36,418 nucleotides of DNA from an uncultured Clostridia bacterium (GTDB taxonomy: Bacteria; Bacillota; Clostridia; UBA1381), in NCBI GenBank assembly GCA_934462945.1, contig CAKSJF010000013.1:1-36418 (forward strand), in the 5' to 3' direction. Below, piece by piece: positions 32,659 through 36,418 of this stretch; the first letter of the stretch is position 1, and each line of letters opens with the position of its first letter. The position numbers and the translations under genes were made by a program. Under the pieces are notes generated by a model that worked only from the letters and a program-made list of their open reading frames with translations, was not told the origin of the DNA and made no database searches.

Positions 32659-35600
32659 ATGCACAAAACATTCAAAAAAGTACTGAGTTTGCTGGTCAGC
32701 GCAGTGACAATGACCAGCCTGCTCCCCACTGTCAACGGACAGAATTATCCTTATCAGCTTGATTTTTCTGCGTCACAAAAGCAGGACGAATACGAGCTGT
32801 CTATGGTCATTTCCAAACAGGATAAGGAGGCAGGATCGGGACTTGCCTTTATCGGTCTTTACGGAGAGAATCAAAGACTGATTCAAACCTTTTCCACGTC
32901 AGTCTCTGCTACTGACAAAACCGCACAAAAAATGACCGTTACCACCAATATTCCAAGTGGGGAAACGGTGTTAGAGGCGCGCGCATATGTCTGGGATTCC
33001 TACAACGGTATGCAGCCGATTGCAGAACCGGTCACCGTCACAAAACTCCCGCAAACGCCGACCGATCCCACCGATCCCACCGATCCGTCTGACCCGTCCG
33101 ATATTCCGACCGATCTTCCCCATTTGGCATTCCTGTCAGAAATCGGCATCATGTCTGCCGGACATGAGGAACAAAATCTCACACGCGGAGAGGCGGCTGA
33201 AATTGCAGTCAAAATTCTGAAGCATCAGCGTTTTGCCGCAGCATTGGAAGATTCCGCTAATTTTGCAGATATTGATGCCGGAACAGCGCTTTGCGGCTAT
33301 GTTCAGTACTGCGTACAAAACGGCTATCTTGCAGCAGACGGAGATACATTCCGCCCGGATAGCGCAATCACCTACGGCGATCTGATTAAAATGCTGGTTG
33401 ATCTGCTGGGATATCAAGAATATGCCGAGGCACGCGGCGGCTGGATCACCGGATATTTGGATGTTGCAGAGGATTTGGGAATCCTGCTGGATTCTGCCGC
33501 TATGAGCGCCTATGTAACCCGCGCAGAGGCTGCCGAAATGTTCTATCAGTCCGGTCTTGCTCCAATTGCTATGGTGACAGGCTATTACATAGAAAACGGC
33601 GTTTCCTATCCGCTAAAATCTATTATGGACGGCATGCAGGATCGAGACTTTGAATCCTGGCTTACCAAATATCAGAAGATTTATTATGTGGAGGGATATG
33701 TTCGTGAAACAAACCGAACAAATTCAACACGTTACAACCCGGATGAAGTATGCTTTGAAATTCAGTATACACAGAATTATGATGACAGTAATGTTGTAAT
33801 TCGTCGCGGCGACCGCTATGATAGTTTTGTATCAGATACTATGAAAATTGGAAAAACAAACGCGGATCAACAGCTTTTGATTTACTCCTCTGCTCTGGTT
33901 CAGCTGGATTCAGACGGCAATGCAACACTTCTAAGCTTGACTCCGTCCAATAAAGTAACGATCAAAGAGCTTGACGCGTCGCTGGTGGATGATGAAGATT
34001 ATTACCTGTCAACAAACGGATACGACAATAGTTATCTGCGTTTCTACCCCTCTGCTGACGCATCAAAGTCCACAAAATACACGCTGGAAAGAGACTTGAA
34101 TGACGTTTCCTTATATGTAAATGGAGTGAAAGTTGATTCGACCAGCGAAAACTTCAGAAAATATATCATCGATAATACTATCGGAACAGTCCGTCTAATT
34201 GACAGCTATTTCGCATCCAGCAAAACAAATGGTTACTATGATATTATCATGGTTGATTACTACGGAACAGCAAGAATAGATTCTGTAAATGCAGTTTCTA
34301 AAAAAATCGCATTTTCAATCATTACACCAAATATCAAGGGATCATTATCCTTGAACACAGAAGAAAATGATGATTTAAATTACCGGATTCTGCTGGATGG
34401 AAAGCAGATTGATGTTGCAGATTTACAAACAAATGACATCTTAAGTATTGCATTTGACGTTACTGCAAGCAGAGATATCCCTACAAGCTTTTCAGCTTCT
34501 ACATTTTATGACATTTATGTATCCAGAAATGCGATAACAGGAAAGTATACTTCACGCGACGATGGTCAAGAGTTAATATATATTGATCAAAAAGGCTATC
34601 GGACGGTAAATAATTTTACAGACATTTGCAAGGACTTGAAGATTGGTGCATCTTATACTGTCTATTTAGATTACTTTGGTCGCATTTTTGATTACGAAGA
34701 AAGTACAGACATTGATTATTCTCAATATGCCATCATTGAGAAGTATACAAAGTCAAGCATGGACGATTTCTACCGCGCTACCCTGTATCATGCAGACGGC
34801 ACAATGGACTCACCTATGGTTGATACAACAAGAGTAAAACACTTTAACAGAGACACTAACGTGGACTCTGCCCTACAGAGTTATGTTTACCAAAACGGTA
34901 ATTCCGGCGAAAAAAACAACGTAGAAAAACGTATGGTTAAAGTGCAGTATTCCGCCTCAACCGGCAATATTATAGCAATTGAACCGTTAATCGTGAACAG
35001 ATTCGCTGACTGCTCCACATTTCGTTCATCTATAAACGCAATCGGCAGCATAAAACTAAACAATACCTCTAAGATCATAAACGCTGTCAGCTATGCAGAA
35101 CATGAATCTTATTCTGCGGCAAGCATCAATGATCTTCGTGTGTGTGATATCCGCAAGCTGGAAAACGGCGAGGAATATACTGCCTACGCTTATGGAGATC
35201 GTTTTTCTGACGGAACATATCCGCTTGTGATGATCACATCTGCAACCGGCAGCTTTGGTGAAATTCCGGAGGAGGATCCGGACACTCTGACACCTCAGTA
35301 TGGTGTGATTGACAAATACACCAAACGGGCACTTGACGATTTTTATCGGGCATCTATTTATCGTTTGGACGGAACAACAGAAGCTTTGCAGGTTGATACC
35401 TCAATCATTCGTCGTTTTAATGATTCAAACGAAGTAAATGACGAGATTTTGCGTACCGTTTATCAGGGCGGAACAATCGGTAATGACAATAAGACAGATA
35501 TTTCCGGACGTTTTGTGGAATACAAAGTTTCCCCAACCAGCGGAAACATCATCGCACTGAAAGTGATTCCGGCAGCAGAATCTGTGGAAAAGAGCCTATT

Positions 35601-36418
35601 TGTCTCCTCCTCGAAAACAATTGGTACAATCAAGCTGAATCAGAACACAAAGCTGATCAATGCAGCAATTTACTGCGATAACGCACGCAGCTATACTTCT
35701 GATCTGTACACAGCTTCTCCTGACCAGCTGGAGGATCAGGAAAGCTATACTGCCTATGCTTACGGCGAGAAAAGTACAGACGGTACATATCCGTATGTGA
35801 TTCTGACAGCCGCCACCGGTGCGCTTGCAATTGAACCGGACGATCCGGAGGATGATCCGACCGAAATTGAAGCACACTATGCCGTAGCAGAAAAGCTCAC
35901 CAAAGCAAGCATTGATGATTTCTACAAGATATCTCTGTTCTGTGATGACGGAACAGAACGACTTCTGGAGGTTGATCCCTACCGTTGCAGTTGGAACGGT
36001 ATATTCGGAAGTGCAACCATTGACGGCATACTTGGATTTATGTATTCCGACGGTAATGTTTACAAAAAAGATCTTACAAACCGTATTGTAAAATACAAGC
36101 TTTCTCCCATTACCGGAAAACTGATCTCTTTGGAATCAGCTATAATTAGTATGGATTTAAATGAAGCGGCTTTTGACAAAGCAACACAAATTCTCAGAGA
36201 AACAAGATACGATTACATCAACGGCAAAGAAATACAGACTTTCAGAGAAATAAAACTTGGCAAGCAAACAAAGATACTAAACGGGATTGATTATTCTGAT
36301 TCTTGGGGATACGGAGGTCGTCCGACTGCATCCGATCTATCTATAGTAACTACTGATAAACTGGTAGATCAGCTGGAATACAATGTCACTGCCTATGGCG
36401 AACCGGATTCTGACGGTG
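32659..36418 (+). CDS. Giant secreted SLH protein with three C-terminal tandem repeats (3' end missing)
   Basis: Open for 1253 codons to the window edge. AAAGGA stands eight bases before ATG 32659. Signal peptide MHKTFKKVLSLLVSAVTMTS; a beta-type domain (about 27-125); a Pro/Asp/Thr linker (about 130-153) built from TDP/SDP units; SLH segment (about 155-290: LTRGEAAEIAVKIL, FRPDSAITYGDLIKML, YVTRAEAAEMFY). Then a long beta-rich part, and from residue 690 three tandem repeats of about 190 residues. Each opens with a text like YGVIDKYTKRALDDFYRASI and closes with EEYTAYAYGDRFSDGTYPLV-like sequence. It binds the wall by SLH; what the repeats do is unknown. Repeats 1 and 2 are more alike than repeat 3. 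Codon use beyond about 33700 is somewhat more AT-rich than in the neighbours. Confidence 0.9.
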   Translation, partial: MHKTFKKVLSLLVSAVTMTSLLPTVNGQNYPYQLDFSASQKQDEYELSMVISKQDKEAGSGLAFIGLYGENQRLIQTFSTSVSATDKTAQKMTVTTNIPSGETVLEARAYVWDSYNGMQPIAEPVTVTKLPQTPTDPTDPTDPSDPSDIPTDLPHLAFLSEIGIMSAGHEEQNLTRGEAAEIAVKILKHQRFAAALEDSANFADIDAGTALCGYVQYCVQNGYLAADGDTFRPDSAITYGDLIKMLVDLLGYQEYAEARGGWITGYLDVAEDLGILLDSAAMSAYVTRAEAAEMFYQSGLAPIAMVTGYYIENGVSYPLKSIMDGMQDRDFESWLTKYQKIYYVEGYVRETNRTNSTRYNPDEVCFEIQYTQNYDDSNVVIRRGDRYDSFVSDTMKIGKTNADQQLLIYSSALVQLDSDGNATLLSLTPSNKVTIKELDASLVDDEDYYLSTNGYDNSYLRFYPSADASKSTKYTLERDLNDVSLYVNGVKVDSTSENFRKYIIDNTIGTVRLIDSYFASSKTNGYYDIIMVDYYGTARIDSVNAVSKKIAFSIITPNIKGSLSLNTEENDDLNYRILLDGKQIDVADLQTNDILSIAFDVTASRDIPTSFSASTFYDIYVSRNAITGKYTSRDDGQELIYIDQKGYRTVNNFTDICKDLKIGASYTVYLDYFGRIFDYEESTDIDYSQYAIIEKYTKSSMDDFYRATLYHADGTMDSPMVDTTRVKHFNRDTNVDSALQSYVYQNGNSGEKNNVEKRMVKVQYSASTGNIIAIEPLIVNRFADCSTFRSSINAIGSIKLNNTSKIINAVSYAEHESYSAASINDLRVCDIRKLENGEEYTAYAYGDRFSDGTYPLVMITSATGSFGEIPEEDPDTLTPQYGVIDKYTKRALDDFYRASIYRLDGTTEALQVDTSIIRRFNDSNEVNDEILRTVYQGGTIGNDNKTDISGRFVEYKVSPTSGNIIALKVIPAAESVEKSLFVSSSKTIGTIKLNQNTKLINAAIYCDNARSYTSDLYTASPDQLEDQESYTAYAYGEKSTDGTYPYVILTAATGALAIEPDDPEDDPTEIEAHYAVAEKLTKASIDDFYKISLFCDDGTERLLEVDPYRCSWNGIFGSATIDGILGFMYSDGNVYKKDLTNRIVKYKLSPITGKLISLESAIISMDLNEAAFDKATQILRETRYDYINGKEIQTFREIKLGKQTKILNGIDYSDSWGYGGRPTASDLSIVTTDKLVDQLEYNVTAYGEPDSDG
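34726..36418 (+). repeat. Three tandem protein-coding repeats in the giant SLH gene
   Basis: Repeat 1 is 34726-35298 (191 codons), repeat 2 is 35299-35877 (193 codons), repeat 3 is 35878 to the window edge. Matching landmarks are DDFYRATLYHADGT / DDFYRASIYRLDGT / DDFYKISLFCDDGT, and SASTGNIIAI / SPTSGNIIAL / SPITGKLISL. Divergence at DNA level indicates old duplications. Confidence 0.85.

Noticed and set aside
33055..33110. Short tandem units (ACCGATCCC-like) suggesting a CRISPR or microsatellite
   Set aside because: They encode the TDP/SDP linker of the giant SLH protein in frame; there are no spacers.

Overview
The window looks like chromosome of an anaerobic, probably spore-capable, Gram-positive bacterium of the class Clostridia. 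The evidence is a LonB-type protease, the gdpP-rplI-dnaB-tilS-ftsH order, two S-layer-homology (SLH) proteins, strong AGGAGG-type ribosome binding sites with frequent TTG/GTG starts, sigma-A promoters with 17-base spacers, and many gut-Firmicutes families (DUF1858, DUF1934, DUF6062, DUF5107-TPR, BaiN). I cannot name the species. No tRNA, rRNA, CRISPR array, transposase, integrase or phage gene was seen.

Left part (1-10540): a LonB gene cut by the window start meets a LacI-type regulator tail to tail. The regulator follows a small (p)ppGpp synthetase. Diverging from that synthetase is a housekeeping run: gdpP (c-di-AMP phosphodiesterase), rplI, dnaB, tilS, ftsH and a small DUF1858 protein, closed by a bidirectional terminator.

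Middle (10548-19300): a 1054-residue DUF5107-TPR protein diverges from an unusual regulator with a LacI-like sensor first and a helix-turn-helix last. A metallophosphoesterase follows. Between it and a 2-hydroxyacid dehydrogenase lies a 2.4 kb AT-rich insert bounded by exact 14-base direct repeats. The insert carries a dihydrodipicolinate synthase/N-acetylneuraminate lyase-like gene, an AraC regulator, and the broken 3' end of another gene. This is the clearest horizontally acquired piece in the window.

Right part (18359-31630, nearly all minus strand): tightly overlapping operons for envelope and housekeeping work. One is murI, DUF1934, an S41 protease and the dehydrogenase. Another is aroB, lspA and an RluD-type pseudouridine synthase. 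A third is an AI-2E family exporter, BaiN-type flavoprotein and COG2509 flavoprotein. A secreted SLH protein and an azlC-azlD amino-acid exporter follow. Finally, on the plus strand, come a Cys-rich DUF6062 protein and a very large secreted SLH protein (at least 1253 codons) that runs off the window and ends in three long tandem repeats.

The most noteworthy observations are the repeat-bounded insert with its decayed operon, the LonB tail that reads through the antisense of its neighbour's terminator, the divergent ppGpp/c-di-AMP gene pair with a perfect palindrome between the promoters, the DUF5107-TPR gene with its domain-swapped regulator, and the repeat-bearing giant SLH protein.
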